Below, piece by piece: positions 37,990 to 46,906 of a DNA stretch of 64,000 nucleotides (its first letter is position 1; the number at the start of each line of letters is the position of its first letter). The DNA is taken from contig NZ_LZZT01000041.1 in assembly GCF_014170305.1 (NCBI RefSeq), positions 31,449 through 95,448 on the forward strand, written 5' to 3'. Below the pieces are notes generated by a model. It saw nothing but the letters and a program-made list of their open reading frames with translations. It made no database searches and had not been told where the DNA came from. Both the position numbers and the translations under genes were made by a program. The DNA comes from Achromobacter sp. UMC71. GTDB lineage: Bacteria; Pseudomonadota; Gammaproteobacteria; Burkholderiales; Burkholderiaceae_B.

Positions 37990-39432
37990 CTACGGCGCGG
38001 CGCGCACGATGGCCGCCAGGGCCACTGCCAGCGCCTCGGACCGCGCCGGCGTGCCTTGCGCGATGCCGAACACCAGCCCCGGCACCGGCGCAACCAGGCA
38101 GAATTCGGAGAATGTCCGGGCGCCGTAGCCGCGCTGCGCCAAGGCTTGCGCCACGCGGCGGTCGTCCACGCCGTGGTCACGGAACCGCACGGCCAGCTTC
38201 AGCCCCCCCGCGCCGTCGGAGATATCGAGAAAGTCGCCGCAGTGCCGCGTCAACGCCCGCAGCAGGTTGTCCATGCGTTCGGCATACACGCCGCGCATGC
38301 GGCGGATGTGGCCGCGAAAGTGCCCGTCGTTCAGGAAGTCCGCCAGCCCGGCCTGGATGTGAACCGGCACATCGCCCTGGCGCAGGGCCATGTCGGCGTG
38401 GCAGGCGGCCGCCAGCTCGGGCGGCAGAATCGCGTAGGCCACGCGCAACCCCGGCGCCAGCGTCTTGGAGAACGTGCCGACATACGCCACCCGCTGGCCG
38501 CTATCGATGCCCTGCAACGCGGCGATCGGCTGGGTGTCGTAGCGGAATTCGCTGTCGTAGTCGTCTTCGATGATGAAGGCGCCGTGACGCCGCGCGACGT
38601 CCAGCAGCGCCAGCCGCCGCGGCAGGCTCATGGAGACGCCAGTGGGACATTGGTGCGACGGCGTCACGTAGATCAGGCGCGGGGCAGTGCTGGTCTGGCC
38701 CGATGGGTCGATGCCGTCCGCATCGCAGGGCACCGGCACGAGCCGAGCGCCGGCCCGCCGCAGCAAATCACGCGCGCGTGGCCAGCCGGGGTCTTCGATC
38801 CAGGCCGTATCGGCGTGGGGCGCCAACGTCACGCGGGCCAGGGTATCGATGGCGGCCGCGGCCGATGGAAACACCGCGACCTGATCCACTTGCGCGACCA
38901 CGCCGCGCGCGACGCTCGCGTGCGCCAGGATCGCGGCCCGCAATTCAGGCAGGCCGGCCACCGGCCCATAGCCCAGGTCGTGGATGCGCAATGATTTGAT
39001 CCGGCCGGCCACGCAGCGCGCCCAAGCCGCGGCCGGAAAACTTTTCAGGTCGGGCACGCCGGGCTGGAACGGCAAGGCGCGCGGCGCGGACGCCAAGGGC
39101 GCGTGCACTGATGCCGCCGTTGGCTCCCCCGGCTTCGCGGAGGCCCGGGTTCGCGCCATGCCCGCCAGCTTACGCGGCCGCGCCGTCGAAATCCGCGTGC
39201 CCGAGCCGCGCACCGTCTCGAGGTACCCTTCGGCGCGCAGACGCTCGTAGGCCTGCACCACGGTCGACCGGGCGATGCGCAGCGACAGCGCCAGCGCGCG
39301 GGTCGACGGCAGTCGTTCACCGGCAGCCAGCCGTCCGGCCTGCACGCGCTCGCGGATGGCGCGGCACAGTTGCCCTTCGAGATCGCCCTGGGGCCGGTCG
39401 AGCACCAGCCAGGTCACGGCTTGAGAAGTCAT
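37990..39432 (-). CDS. MocR-family regulator (GntR HTH fused to aminotransferase domain)
   Basis: This 480-residue regulator has an N-terminal GntR winged HTH (about residues 12-78; RLPSTRALALSLRIARSTVVQAYERL) and an aminotransferase-like fold with a PLP lysine in TFSKTLAPGLR. MocR proteins (for example PdxR and TauR) sense PLP adducts and bind direct repeats. It is divergent from the TSUP permease gene at 39577, with direct repeats between them. The ligand is unknown. Confidence 0.92.
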   Translation of the reverse strand: MTSQAVTWLVLDRPQGDLEGQLCRAIRERVQAGRLAAGERLPSTRALALSLRIARSTVVQAYERLRAEGYLETVRGSGTRISTARPRKLAGMARTRASAKPGEPTAASVHAPLASAPRALPFQPGVPDLKSFPAAAWARCVAGRIKSLRIHDLGYGPVAGLPELRAAILAHASVARGVVAQVDQVAVFPSAAAAIDTLARVTLAPHADTAWIEDPGWPRARDLLRRAGARLVPVPCDADGIDPSGQTSTAPRLIYVTPSHQCPTGVSMSLPRRLALLDVARRHGAFIIEDDYDSEFRYDTQPIAALQGIDSGQRVAYVGTFSKTLAPGLRVAYAILPPELAAACHADMALRQGDVPVHIQAGLADFLNDGHFRGHIRRMRGVYAERMDNLLRALTRHCGDFLDISDGAGGLKLAVRFRDHGVDDRRVAQALAQRGYGARTFSEFCLVAPVPGLVFGIAQGTPARSEALAVALAAIVRAAP

Positions 39433-39519
39433 AGGCAGGAAAGCTGAACAGGTGGACGCGAATCGCGCGAAGGCCAGCGGGAATTTTAGAGGCAACGGAG
39501 CGCCTCGAGCCCGGCCACT

Positions 39520-39546
39520 GGTAGGACGGACATCGGTAAAGCGGAC
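39520..39546. promoter_or_regulatory. Direct repeats in the MocR/TSUP spacer
   Basis: GGTAGGACGGAC (39520-39531) and GGTAAAGCGGAC (39535-39546) match at 10 of 12 positions and begin 15 bp apart. MocR regulators typically bind tandem direct repeats at divergent promoters, so these are candidate sites for the adjacent regulator. Confidence 0.5.
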
Positions 39547-39576
39547 GGTTAGCGCACTGCGATCGGCGCTACAAAG

Positions 39577-40338
39577 ATGGCCCTGACCGGCTTTACAAGT
39601 GAATCCCGCGTGCTTGCCTCTTCGCTTCTCATCACCGGCGGCGCCCTGGCCGGTGGATTGGTTTCCGGACTGACCGGCTTCGGCACGGGTCTCACGGCCC
39701 TGCCGATCTGGCTGCTGGCCCTGCCCCCTGCCCTGGCCTCGCCCCTGGTCATCATCTGTTCGGTGGTGTCGCAGTTGCAGACGCTGCCGTCGATCTGGCA
39801 CGCCATCGACCTGCGCCGGTCAGCGCCCTTCATCGCGGGCGGGCTCCTGGGCGTGCCGGCCGGCGTCATCGCGCTGCCCTATGTCTCGCCGCGGTTGTTC
39901 GAGGGCGGGCTGGGCGTGATCCTGGTGACGCTGTGCACCGTGCTGCTGCTGAACGGCCACTACCGCCTGCCGCGCGCCAACCGCTATGCCGACGGCCTGA
40001 TAGGCCTGGGCGGCGGTCTGCTGGGCGGCATCGCGGGGCTGTCCGGTCCGCTGCCCACGCTATGGGCGGGCTTGCAGGGCTGGGACAAGGACGAGCGGCG
40101 CGCCGTCTTCCAATCGTTCAACCTGACGATCCTGGCGGTGGCGCTGGTATCGCAGGTCCTGTCGGGCTATGTCACCGCGCAGGTCATGTCCCTGGCCTGG
40201 CAGGCCCTGCCCGGCACCCTCGCGGGAGCCTGGGCCGGACGGCGGCTGTACCGCCGCATCAATCTCGTCGTCTTCAACCGGATCGTGCTGCTGACCCTGC
40301 TGGCGGCCGGCGCCAACATGATGATCCGGGTGCTTTGA
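39577..40338 (+). CDS. TSUP-family (TauE/SafE) permease
   Basis: This 253-residue membrane protein has 7-8 hydrophobic segments and the TSUP pattern of two repeats, each with a Gly-rich motif (GGLVSGLTGFGTGL and GGLLGGIAGLSGPL). TSUP proteins export sulfite, sulfoacetate or similar sulfur- or carbon-containing anions. The divergent MocR regulator suggests induction by an amine or amino acid; taurine-linked transport is one possibility only. Confidence 0.88.
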   Translation: MALTGFTSESRVLASSLLITGGALAGGLVSGLTGFGTGLTALPIWLLALPPALASPLVIICSVVSQLQTLPSIWHAIDLRRSAPFIAGGLLGVPAGVIALPYVSPRLFEGGLGVILVTLCTVLLLNGHYRLPRANRYADGLIGLGGGLLGGIAGLSGPLPTLWAGLQGWDKDERRAVFQSFNLTILAVALVSQVLSGYVTAQVMSLAWQALPGTLAGAWAGRRLYRRINLVVFNRIVLLTLLAAGANMMIRVL

Positions 40339-40486
40339 ATCGCCTTGCTCTCGCGGCGCAGATGGACACATTCACGCAAAAATCAGACAGTTTTTAACGT
40401 GAATAGCGTCTAAGCCGTTTACAATTCAGCAATAATTCAGGTTGCCGGTATCGAGGACCGGCGCCATTGCCACGGATGACGAGACA

Positions 40487-41356
40487 ATGCACAACGCCAT
40501 CAGGATTTTCGTCGGCTGCGACCCCAACGATTGCGATCTGGAACAGATGATGGTGCTGGAATACAGCGCCCGCAAACACGCGTCCCGCCCGGTCGAGATC
40601 ACCTGGATGCGTCTGTCGCGCGACCCCGCCAGCCCCTGGTATTGCGATCCGGCGCGCAAGCGCGGCTGGCGCACGGAAAAATGGTCGACGCCGTTCTCGG
40701 CGTTCCGCTGGGCGGTGCCCGCCGCCGCCGGCTTCCAGGGCCGCGCCTTGTATATGGACGCCGACATGCTGGTGCTGTGCGATCTGGCCGAGATCTGGGA
40801 CCTGCCCATGCAAGGCGACGCCATCGTCGCCGGCCGCCGCGACGGCGATGGCTGGCGTTCATGCGTGGCGCTCTGGGATTGCGCGCGCGCGCGCGCTCAC
40901 CTGCCCTCGTTGGAAGCGCTGCGCGCCAAGCAGCACGCCAATCGCGAAATGAAGCACTACTTCGCCGACCGCCCGCAATTGGTCCAGCACCTGGATGCCC
41001 GCTACAACAGCATCGACGGCGACGGCCTGGCGCGCGACGACATCCGCATCCTGCACTATTCCGACATGGGGACGCAGTTCTCACATCGCTATGCGCTGCC
41101 ACGCCTGCGCGCCGAAGGCCGCCATCACTGGTTCGACGGCGTCGTGGTGACGCACGCCCGTGGCGACCTGACGGAACTGTTCGACCGCTACTACCGCGAA
41201 GCGATCGATGCCGGCTACTCGCTGGACGCTTACCGCAACGCGGCGCCCTTCGGCGACGTGGTCAAGGCCTCGCAAAAGGACTACACCGGCAACCGGCCTC
41301 GGGCCGAACGCCGGTCGTGGCTGCAACGGCTGTGGGCTGGCGCGCTGCGCGGCTGA
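40487..41356 (+). CDS. Glycosyltransferase, GT8-like
   Basis: This 289-residue cytoplasmic enzyme has a DxD metal-binding motif (YMDADML, Asp91/Asp93), and the order FVGCDPND, WSTPFSAFRWAVP, NSIDGDG of family-8-like glycosyltransferases. Donor and acceptor cannot be deduced. The ATG at 40487 is preferred over a TTG at 40442. No polysaccharide cluster is adjacent. Confidence 0.78.
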   Translation: MHNAIRIFVGCDPNDCDLEQMMVLEYSARKHASRPVEITWMRLSRDPASPWYCDPARKRGWRTEKWSTPFSAFRWAVPAAAGFQGRALYMDADMLVLCDLAEIWDLPMQGDAIVAGRRDGDGWRSCVALWDCARARAHLPSLEALRAKQHANREMKHYFADRPQLVQHLDARYNSIDGDGLARDDIRILHYSDMGTQFSHRYALPRLRAEGRHHWFDGVVVTHARGDLTELFDRYYREAIDAGYSLDAYRNAAPFGDVVKASQKDYTGNRPRAERRSWLQRLWAGALRG

Positions 41357-41413
41357 CGGTGTCCGGCAGTCCAGATAGTCGCCCCCCGAAGCCGGGCCAG
41401 AACGGCCGCCCCC

Positions 41414-41626
41414 TCAGCGGCGCCCCGCCCACGCACCGAGGCAGAGCATGCCTATCAGCACGCCGCCTACGGCGCACACGCCACGCCGGGCGAGGCTGGA
41501 CTCAGGGCAATGCAACAGAATGGCGCCGCAGCAGGCCACTACGATCAGCCCGATCAAGAAGGCCATCCGCCAATGCTCGTTCAACATGCCAAGCACGGCA
41601 AGAAGACGGCTCGTGTCAAGGCTCAT
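41414..41626 (-). CDS. Small two-segment membrane protein, 70 residues
   Basis: This short protein has two hydrophobic segments (about residues 21-40, FLIGLIVVACCGAILL, and 49-67, GVCAVGGVLIGMLCLGAWAG). It starts at an ATG (41626) that overlaps the end of the pseudo-receiver gene by 11 bp, so the two are translationally coupled. Upstream continuation of the frame to 41815 is not protein-like. No family is recognised. Position in the motif-controlled operon suggests a role near the fimbrial/phosphorelay system. Confidence 0.6.
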   Translation of the reverse strand: MSLDTSRLLAVLGMLNEHWRMAFLIGLIVVACCGAILLHCPESSLARRGVCAVGGVLIGMLCLGAWAGRR

Positions 41627-42113
41627 AGCGCCTGCCGTCAGTTTCCGGTTGCGATTGCGCCGGGCTCGCGGCCTCTTCCGAGCGAGCCAACACCGTCCCA
41701 TCGTCCACCTCCACGCTACTGGCCAGTAAGGTTCTTCGCTCCATGCGAGACAGCACCGACAACGCGGCCACGATTTCCCTGGGCTGCGCCGTCCCTGGCA
41801 AACAAATGTCGACACCGGCCAGCATGAGCTTGGCGCGATCGCCCGAGGACGCCTTGTCCGTCACCAGGGCGATCACACCCGAAAGCTGGGGGCAATGCGG
41901 CACGGAAGAAAAACGAAGCAGCCATTGCGAGCGGCCTTCCACCAGCAAGTAGTGCCTGCCAGCGCCGCCGGCACGGGCATACAGGCTGGCCTGGGTATCG
42001 GTATAGAAATGGATGGCCGGCACCGCTTCCTGGAGACGGGCAGCCAGGACGGGGGCCCGGTCGATGTATTGAGCATGCACGTGCAACGTGTGCAGAAAGG
42101 CAAGATTGGCCAC
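41616..42113 (-). CDS. Degenerate receiver-like protein divergent from the REC-EAL gene
   Basis: A stretch of about 165 residues whose later part (GVIALVTDKASSGDRAKLML, then AGVDICLPGTAQPREIVAAL) follows the last strands and helices of a response-regulator receiver domain. The expected phospho-Asp is missing (LLVEGRS region) and the conserved Lys of the LPKP motif reads LPGT, so it cannot be phosphorylated normally. The start is uncertain: an ATG at 42224 and a GTG at 42311 are in frame, but a promoter-like motif and -10 (42173-42187, 42146-42151) would lie inside them. I use the GTG at 42113. It overlaps the 70-residue gene. Confidence 0.5.
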   Translation of the reverse strand: MANLAFLHTLHVHAQYIDRAPVLAARLQEAVPAIHFYTDTQASLYARAGGAGRHYLLVEGRSQWLLRFSSVPHCPQLSGVIALVTDKASSGDRAKLMLAGVDICLPGTAQPREIVAALSVLSRMERRTLLASSVEVDDGTVLARSEEAASPAQSQPETDGRRYEP

Positions 42114-42145
42114 GGCGCTGTGTCGCAGAAGGGTCGAAGCAGCGC

Positions 42146-42193
42146 ATTCTAGGAATGCGGCCGATGCCAGCCCATCAGACAGTTCCGAATCGG
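42146..42193 (-). promoter_or_regulatory. Copy A of the RcsB-box-like motif with -10
   Basis: Minus strand CGGAACTGTCTGATG (complement of 42173-42187), preceded by CCGATT, is followed 21 bases later by TAGAAT (complement of 42146-42151), a good -10. It forms an inverted repeat, 20 of 21 positions, with copy B. It would drive the pseudo-receiver/70-residue operon. Confidence 0.6.
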
Positions 42194-42233
42194 CACGCCC
42201 GCACGGGCAGCAGACACGGGGCATGGCCCGCCA

Positions 42234-42281
42234 CCGATTCGGAAATGTCTGATGTTCGGGCCCAATACGGATCGGTCTAAT
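42234..42281 (+). promoter_or_regulatory. Copy B of the RcsB-box-like motif with -10
   Basis: CGGAAATGTCTGATG (42240-42254), preceded by CCGATT, is followed after exactly 21 bases by TCTAAT (42276-42281), a -10-like element. The -35 position is poor, as expected for an activator-dependent promoter. It lies about 93 bp before the REC-EAL gene and would drive the phosphodiesterase-kinase-regulator-binding-protein operon. Confidence 0.6.
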
Positions 42282-42373
42282 AGCGCCTCGCTGAACGCTG
42301 GCGCGCACCACCCGTTTCTGCCGGGCCCATTTCTAGCCTCAGGGGAAACGGCGAGCCCTGGAGACCACCACCC

Positions 42374-43564
42374 ATGCTGTCCTATCGCGTCTTGATCGTC
42401 GACGACCAGCTCTTGCAACGCGAATACCTCAAAAGCCTGTTCCTTCAAGCAGGTATTGCACATGTAGACACCGCCGAGAACGGCTGTCATGCCTTGCGGC
42501 TGCTGGAGCAGCAGCGCTATGACCTGGTGCTGAGCGACCTGATCATGCCCGAGCTGGATGGCGTGCAGTTGATCCAGCGTCTTTCCACCTACGACACGCC
42601 GCCGTTGCTGGCGGTGATCAGTTCCTCGCCAAAACGATTGATCTCAGGCGCGAGCCTGGTCGCCAAGACACTAGGCATGCGGGTCATCGATCAGCTCTCC
42701 AAGCCCGCCCAGCCGCAGGCCATCATCGCACTGGTCGCCAAACTCAAGGCAGCGGCAAGGCTCAAGGCGGAATCCCTGGTGTCGGGTCAGGTATTCGACC
42801 GTTCCGCACTGCAACACGCATTGACGTCGGGTGAGATAAGGGCCTGGTTCCAACCGAAGATGCGTATCGCCGACGGCGCCATCACGGCAACAGAGGCATT
42901 GGTGCGCTGGGTTCGCCCCGACGGCAGCGTGTTGTTGCCAGGCCAATTCCTGCCTGCCCTGATACTGGACGAGCTCGAAGACGACCTGCTATTGTCGGTG
43001 CTCGCGCAGACGATCGCGGCGCAGCACGCCTGGCAGCAGCACGACTATCGGGTGGAAGTGTCCGTCAACCTGCCGACACATCTGCTGCAAGACGCCGATC
43101 TGCCAGATCGCCTGTACGACCACGTCATGCGCCTGGGCGGCAATCCGCAGGATATTTGCTTTGAACTGACCGAGGGTACGACCACGGACGAGATAAGCGA
43201 CTATTACGCGGGCGCCTGCCGCCTGCGCATGAAGGGCTTCGGCCTGGCCCAGGACGACTCGGGCCAGGGCTACAGCTCGGTATTCAACCTGGTATCCACG
43301 CCCTTCACGGAACTGAAGATCGACCGATCCCTGATCAGCCGCTGCGTCGCCGACGACGGCGCGCAGGCCGCCGTCGAGAGTATCGTGTCGCTTGGCCGCC
43401 GCCTGACGCTGAACGTGGTGGCCGAGGGCGTCGAGACCTGGGAACAGCTCGCCCTGCTGAAAAAGATGCAATGCGACACGGCCCAGGGATTCCTGATTTC
43501 CCGCGCACTCACGCCGGAACTGCTGCTCGGTTTTCTCAAGCGCAATCCCCCCATATCCCGATGA
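42374..43564 (+). CDS. REC-EAL response regulator, cyclic di-GMP phosphodiesterase (PvrR/RocR type)
   Basis: This 396-residue cytoplasmic protein has an N-terminal receiver (Asp10/Asp11, phospho-Asp55 in LSDLIMPELDG, Lys110) and a C-terminal EAL domain. The catalytic and metal-binding residues are in place: Glu174-Ala-Leu, Asn232, Glu264, Asp294/Asp295, Lys315, Glu351 and Gln371. It should therefore be an active phosphodiesterase converting c-di-GMP to pGpG. The DDFG loop reads DDSG. Its stop overlaps the kinase start by 4 bp (ATGA at 43561), so it is translationally coupled to the kinase that may phosphorylate it. In P. aeruginosa, PvrR and RocR are REC-EAL proteins that oppose cup fimbriae expression. 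Confidence 0.93.
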   Translation: MLSYRVLIVDDQLLQREYLKSLFLQAGIAHVDTAENGCHALRLLEQQRYDLVLSDLIMPELDGVQLIQRLSTYDTPPLLAVISSSPKRLISGASLVAKTLGMRVIDQLSKPAQPQAIIALVAKLKAAARLKAESLVSGQVFDRSALQHALTSGEIRAWFQPKMRIADGAITATEALVRWVRPDGSVLLPGQFLPALILDELEDDLLLSVLAQTIAAQHAWQQHDYRVEVSVNLPTHLLQDADLPDRLYDHVMRLGGNPQDICFELTEGTTTDEISDYYAGACRLRMKGFGLAQDDSGQGYSSVFNLVSTPFTELKIDRSLISRCVADDGAQAAVESIVSLGRRLTLNVVAEGVETWEQLALLKKMQCDTAQGFLISRALTPELLLGFLKRNPPISR

Positions 43565-46500
43565 TCCGCGCAACGCCCCGACACACGCGCATCGCATCCA
43601 TTGGCGACCTCGCCAGGGCCTCGCTGCGCGTCCAGGTGCTTTTCATCGTGACGCTGATACTCGCGATCGTGATGCTGGTGCTGTGCTACTGGGTCGTGAA
43701 CAGTTTGATCAGCTTGGCTAGCAGCGGCGCCCGTTCGCACTTCCAGCAATTGGCCTACAACCTGCACGGCCAGGAGTCCCTCCTGGCGCGCGCCACCGAG
43801 AACCACTCCATTCGGCTCGGTCTGGCGCAGCCGCAAGGCGCCCCGGCGCCGTTTGACCTGATCGATAGCGACGCCGTCACCAATACGTACGAGGGCCAAA
43901 GCGACAGCCTTTCCATGCCGTACGTCATCAAAGTCAATCGCGGCGAGGGGCCGAGCGGCTCGGACCACAGCCGCCGCCTGCAAATCCCGGCAGCAGGTCT
44001 GTCCAACCTGTACGGCAACGGCCGCGGCGCCTGGCAACAGCCCGGCATGCAGGCGTTCCTGCTTGACCTGAACAGCCCGGTCAGCATCTCGGTGCCTTGC
44101 TCCGAAGACTCCGTGACCGACGACGTGCACCGCTGGTGGCGCTGTCCGCTGTCGGCGAACCGCGTGCGCGAGCTGATCTACACGCAAACGGCCAAGAAAA
44201 GTCCCGGCGGCGCTCAATGGCTCAGCGTCAACCTGCCGGGCAACGGCGAGGACCGTCTCGGCTATGTGGTGTACAGCCACATCGAATTGCCGGATTCGCT
44301 GTGGGTGCCTGGCAGCGCCAAGCGCGACCTGGTCGTGGCCACCTTTCTCGAAATGCGCGACGTGTACATCGGCGATCCCGCCTACGGCCGCGTCTACTTC
44401 CAGGAGCTGAGCACGACGCACACCGCTACACCGGCGTCGGCCACGCTCCATGAGCATGGCTTGCTGGAGGATATCGAAACCCGCGTGCGCTTCGGACTGC
44501 ACGGGGCGCATATCGACACCTGGTGCGAGGACGGCTGGCTCGCCAGCTATCTGGTGCCCTACGACCAGTTCTTCCAGGCCGGCCGCTGGCAACTGATTGC
44601 GTTCGCCGCGCTGATCCTGTTATGCGTGGGCGTCAGCGTGACGTTGTACCGGCGCCATCGCAACCTGATCGTGCGCCCGGCCCAGGCCACGCATGAGCGC
44701 GTGGTGGAAAGCGAATCCTTCAACCGCACCGTGATTGAAGCCGCCCGCGTCGCCGTCTGCGCGCTGCGGGTGAGCGACCGGCAGATCGTCGCCAAGAACA
44801 GCCTGGCCGACGCCTGGCTGGGAGACGTCGAAATCGTCAAGCAGCTCACCTTCGCCCCGGGCCATGACACGGACGCCGGCGAAATCGAGATTGGCGGCAG
44901 GCACCTGAGCTTCAGCGCGTCGCGGGTCACCTATCAAGGCGAAGACGTCGTCCTGGCCACGTTCAGCGACATCAGCGACCACAAGCGGGTACAAGCGGCG
45001 CTGGCCCAGGCCAAGCGCGCCGCCGACGACGCCAACGCGGGCAAGACCGTGTTCCTGGCCACCATGAGCCATGAGATACGCACGCCGCTCTATGGCACCT
45101 TGGGCACCGTGGAGCTGCTGGGCCTGACCCCGCTGACCAATCTGCAGCGCGGCTACCTGCGCACCATCCAAGGCTCATCCGCCGGGCTGCTGAACGTCAT
45201 CAACGACATCCTGGATGTGTCCAAGATCGAGTCGCGGCAAATGACGCTCAAGGATCACCGCCTGGATCCGGCCGCGCTCACCGAGGAAACCTTGCAGTCC
45301 TATGCCGCCACCGCGGATGCCAAGGGCTTGCAGTTTTTCTCGACCATCGCCACCGACGTACCGGTCTACGCCCACGGCGACGCGCTGCGCATCAAGCAGG
45401 TGCTGAACAACCTCATCAGCAACGCCATCAAGTTCACCGAGGCCGGCTGGGTTCGCGTCGACCTCACCCTCAAGGCAGAGAGCGACGGCCTGGCCACGCT
45501 CGAATGGCGCATCGCCGATACCGGCCTGGGGATCCCCGGCGAGCAGCAACCGCAGCTTTTCCAACCGTTCTACCAGGCACAGGGCCCATCGGGGAACGCA
45601 CTGCCTGGCACCGGGTTGGGGCTCTATATCTGCCACAGCCTGAGTGAGTTGATGCAAGGCCGCATCACGCTGGACAGCAGCCCTGGCCGGGGCAGCACAT
45701 TCATTTTCACATTGCCGCTGCGCGTTTCGGCCGAGGCCGTAAGTCGGGCCAGCAGCGCAGCAATTGCATCGTCTCCCCCCGTATGGGTGCGCGCGCCAGT
45801 CACGGATCTGACGCAGGATACCTGCGCCTGGTTGACATTGGCCGGCGCCAACGCGCGCCCCTTCCTTGGCGGCCAGCCCGCCAAGGAAGGCATCCTGGTC
45901 GAACTTCTGCCGGAACGCCTGCCGCCGATCGACTGGAATGGCGCCCGGGTTTCCTGCATTCCGGATGGTCCGGACACGCCCCAATGGAGCCTGTCGGAAA
46001 TACACGTGACGAGTCACGTCCGGCAGAGCATTGTCGAGGCGGTTGCGCTGGCGCAGCGCGGCCGGCCAACCGCTGCCGACAGCACCTGCGCCGGCGGGGC
46101 AACGGCAGATGCCCCCGCCCCTCATGAATACCGGCCCGACGCCGGCTTGCGCCGGCTGGGCCTACGCGTGCTGGTGGCCGAGGACAATCCCGTCAATCGC
46201 ACGCTGCTGGTTCGACAGCTGGAAGAGCTGGGTTGTGATGTCACTCTATGCACCAATGGCGTCGAGACGCTGGCGCGCTGGAATGCCGACGAGTTCGACG
46301 TATTGATCACGGACATGAACATGCCGCTGATGGATGGCTACGAGCTGGTGCGCACCCTGCGCGCGCGCAGCACCAACGCCCCTATCATCGGCCTGACGGC
46401 CGATGCGCTGCAGGCGCAACGGGACGCAGGCTTTGCCGCCGGGCTGAACGCATGGGTGGTCAAGCCCGTGGATCTGCGCACCTTGCATGACGCGCTGAGC

Positions 46501-46839
46501 ACGGCCTGCGCCCGAATCATCAGCGCCAAGTTCGCCGGTCCGCCGCCGCCCAACAAGCCCAACGGCTTCTACGACGACCATCTGCAGGCAGCCTTCAATA
46601 CCACAATGCGCGAGGACATCGCCTCGATGCGCGCGGCGCTGACAACGCACAATGCGCAGGCGGCCGTCGCGACGCTGCACCGGATGCGGGGATCGCTGGT
46701 CGTGGTGAATGCGGAAGAAATCGCCCGATTCTGTGGGGTGCTGGAACAGAAGATTGCCGACGAAGGCCTGACGCCCATGCTTGAAAACGCCATCAAAAGC
46801 ACGCTGGCGCAGCTGGCGGAACAATTCAAGGAGCTATAA
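43561..46839 (+). CDS. RcsC-like hybrid sensor histidine kinase
   Basis: This 1092-residue inner-membrane kinase starts with TM1 (about residues 22-50), a large periplasmic sensor domain (about 55-345) and TM2 (about 347-367). A PAS-like region is followed by the phosphoacceptor domain with His504 (ATMSHEIRTPL), a HATPase domain (NLISNAIKF, DTGLGIP, GTGLGLYI), a receiver (phospho-Asp918 in LITDMNMPLMDG) and a C-terminal Hpt domain (His1040 in TLHRMRGS). This His-Asp-His relay could phosphorylate both the EAL and the RcsB-like regulators. The ATG at 43561 overlaps the previous stop. The next gene starts 67 bp on. Confidence 0.93.
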   Translation: MIRATPRHTRIASIGDLARASLRVQVLFIVTLILAIVMLVLCYWVVNSLISLASSGARSHFQQLAYNLHGQESLLARATENHSIRLGLAQPQGAPAPFDLIDSDAVTNTYEGQSDSLSMPYVIKVNRGEGPSGSDHSRRLQIPAAGLSNLYGNGRGAWQQPGMQAFLLDLNSPVSISVPCSEDSVTDDVHRWWRCPLSANRVRELIYTQTAKKSPGGAQWLSVNLPGNGEDRLGYVVYSHIELPDSLWVPGSAKRDLVVATFLEMRDVYIGDPAYGRVYFQELSTTHTATPASATLHEHGLLEDIETRVRFGLHGAHIDTWCEDGWLASYLVPYDQFFQAGRWQLIAFAALILLCVGVSVTLYRRHRNLIVRPAQATHERVVESESFNRTVIEAARVAVCALRVSDRQIVAKNSLADAWLGDVEIVKQLTFAPGHDTDAGEIEIGGRHLSFSASRVTYQGEDVVLATFSDISDHKRVQAALAQAKRAADDANAGKTVFLATMSHEIRTPLYGTLGTVELLGLTPLTNLQRGYLRTIQGSSAGLLNVINDILDVSKIESRQMTLKDHRLDPAALTEETLQSYAATADAKGLQFFSTIATDVPVYAHGDALRIKQVLNNLISNAIKFTEAGWVRVDLTLKAESDGLATLEWRIADTGLGIPGEQQPQLFQPFYQAQGPSGNALPGTGLGLYICHSLSELMQGRITLDSSPGRGSTFIFTLPLRVSAEAVSRASSAAIASSPPVWVRAPVTDLTQDTCAWLTLAGANARPFLGGQPAKEGILVELLPERLPPIDWNGARVSCIPDGPDTPQWSLSEIHVTSHVRQSIVEAVALAQRGRPTAADSTCAGGATADAPAPHEYRPDAGLRRLGLRVLVAEDNPVNRTLLVRQLEELGCDVTLCTNGVETLARWNADEFDVLITDMNMPLMDGYELVRTLRARSTNAPIIGLTADALQAQRDAGFAAGLNAWVVKPVDLRTLHDALSTACARIISAKFAGPPPPNKPNGFYDDHLQAAFNTTMREDIASMRAALTTHNAQAAVATLHRMRGSLVVVNAEEIARFCGVLEQKIADEGLTPMLENAIKSTLAQLAEQFKEL

Positions 46840-46906
46840 CCCGGAAGTTCACGCCGAGATAGTCCACAGGTCCACTCGCCAAGCGCATCACACACGGAGC
46901 GAAAAC

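Noticed and set aside
41716..42147. 143-residue frame in another minus-strand register over the pseudo-receiver gene
   Set aside because: Pro/Arg/Gly-rich translation. The chosen register gives a receiver-like sequence.
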